Shown: positions 7,369 to 7,814 of the stretch, piece by piece | Layout: every line of letters begins with the position of its first letter | Position numbering within the stretch: position 1 is the first letter of the stretch | From: Gammaproteobacteria bacterium | Lineage (GTDB): Bacteria; Pseudomonadota; Gammaproteobacteria; Methylococcales; Methylomonadaceae | Direction of reading: 5' to 3' | Length of the DNA: 7,814 bases | Assembly: GCA_024276805.1 (NCBI GenBank) | Contig: JAJRWJ010000330.1 | Span: 1-7,814 of the forward strand | Notes under the pieces: generated by a model | What the model was told of the DNA's origin: nothing | What the model saw: the letters and a program-made list of their open reading frames with translations, nothing else | The model's database searches: none | Position numbers and translations under genes: made by a program

Positions 7369-7427
7369 CTACATTCGAATCAGGATTTTCCCGCCTTGTT
7401 CGTGCCGATGGACGCCCATAACCGTTG

Positions 7428-7455
7428 CCCGGATGCAGCCTCAGCGGAATCCGGG
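7428..7455 (+). repeat. REP-like palindrome, right copy
   Basis: CCCGGAT (7428-7434) and ATCCGGG (7449-7455) form a perfect 7-bp stem around a 14-nt centre. It is the same repeat type as the copy at 7343-7368 but in the opposite orientation, 59 bp away. Confidence 0.65.
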
Positions 7456-7487
7456 AAAAGCCGCCTCAACCCAGCTATGCTAATCTC

Positions 7488-7814
7488 CTCATGATAGTTC
7501 TCGTGATGGATGGCCATATCCTTTTGGTTATGTCGCATAGGAAAGTGCATAGCGAAAACTACAAGTTACTTCAAATCTCTCCGAAGTCGCCCTGGATCAA
7601 AGGGCGGTCGGATTGCCAAGTGATGAATGTTCTTTTAGCGTTTCATGTGCCGGCGGGGAAGTATAAAAATACAGTGTTAAAAATTCCAGCACTGACGCAT
7701 GTGTTATTAACGCCAGAGTTTTAGGGCATTCCCAGCGAATTAAAAAAATATTTTTCGTTTTAGAGGGTAGATAAATTTTTCTGCATCTGTCATGATAAGC
7801 ATGAGCGAATAGCA
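7488..7814. other. no recognised gene; increasingly AT-rich flank
   Basis: An open frame runs from an ATG at 7491 to a TAG at 7722-7724 (77 codons). It resembles nothing I know, lacks a Shine-Dalgarno, and extends upstream only through the repeat element, so I do not call it a gene. From about 7725 the sequence becomes clearly AT-rich, with a run of A and T at 7740-7755. A small perfect hairpin TCATG-ATAAG-CATGA lies at 7790-7804. This may be the promoter or leader region of a gene beyond the window, but no promoter boxes stand out. Confidence 0.3.

Larger units (their letters stand above)
7319..7487. repeat. large inverted-repeat element with two REP-like arms
   Basis: The outer ends GAGATTAGCGTA (7319-7330) and TATGCTAATCTC (7476-7487) are inverted copies matching at 11 of 12 positions. 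Each arm contains a CCCGGAT...ATCCGGG palindrome (7343-7368 and 7428-7455) in opposite orientation, and the intervening 7369-7427 is unpaired. Arm cores share CCCGGATG, AGC and GCGGAATCCGGG when read in the same sense. This arrangement resembles paired REP/BIME units or a short palindromic MITE. It encodes nothing; open frames that cross it are chance. Confidence 0.6.

Noticed and set aside
7425..7724. 99-codon + strand open frame after glcF, beginning with TTG
   Set aside because: Its first third reads through a REP-like palindrome, no ribosome binding site is present, and neither it nor the shorter version from ATG 7491 resembles a known protein.
7736..7757. CGAA...TTCG AT-rich dyad as a terminator
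   Set aside because: Only four clean pairs at the base, then mismatches within an A/T run; no gene directly upstream needs it.
1..7814. CRISPR array, tRNA, rRNA, toxin-antitoxin or defence system
   Set aside because: No regularly spaced direct repeats, no tRNA-like cloverleaf, no rRNA stretches and no defence-type genes were seen; the genes are housekeeping or central metabolism.

Overview
The window looks like ordinary chromosome of a gammaproteobacterium with moderate-to-high GC coding DNA. All five genes are on the + strand: the 3' end of queA, complete mfd, csiV, glcE and glcF. The products resemble their E. coli or Vibrio counterparts throughout, and the mfd-csiV neighbourhood is typical of Gammaproteobacteria. 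Short palindromic repeats in three of the four gaps or flanks recall repeat-rich genomes such as those of Methylococcales (methanotrophs) or sulfur-oxidising gammaproteobacteria. The lineage below class level is a guess.

Layout. Bases 1-155 are the end of queA (queuosine tRNA modification). A 167-bp gap with a possible promoter leads to mfd (323-3784), the transcription-repair coupling factor. Bases 3785-4013 hold three small palindromes in a row and a plausible ribosome binding site for csiV (4014-4655), an exported cell-wall protein. The csiV-glcE gap is filled by a MITE-like palindromic element (4650-4820). Its imperfect terminal repeats contain the csiV stop codon at one end and the glcE GTG start codon at the other. 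glcE (4818-5888) and glcF (5964-7166) encode the FAD-binding and iron-sulfur subunits of glycolate oxidase. The catalytic GlcD subunit is not in the window. After glcF there is no convincing gene: 7167-7318 holds only a short open stretch, 7319-7487 is a second large inverted-repeat element, and 7488-7814 is increasingly AT-rich sequence of unknown role.

How the genes relate. queA, mfd and csiV are housekeeping genes for tRNA modification, DNA repair and cell wall. GlcE and GlcF would work with a GlcD encoded elsewhere to oxidise glycolate to glyoxylate and pass electrons to the membrane. I see no new multi-gene system here. The features most worth a second look are the palindromic elements, especially the one fitted exactly between csiV and glcE, and the separation of glcEF from glcD.
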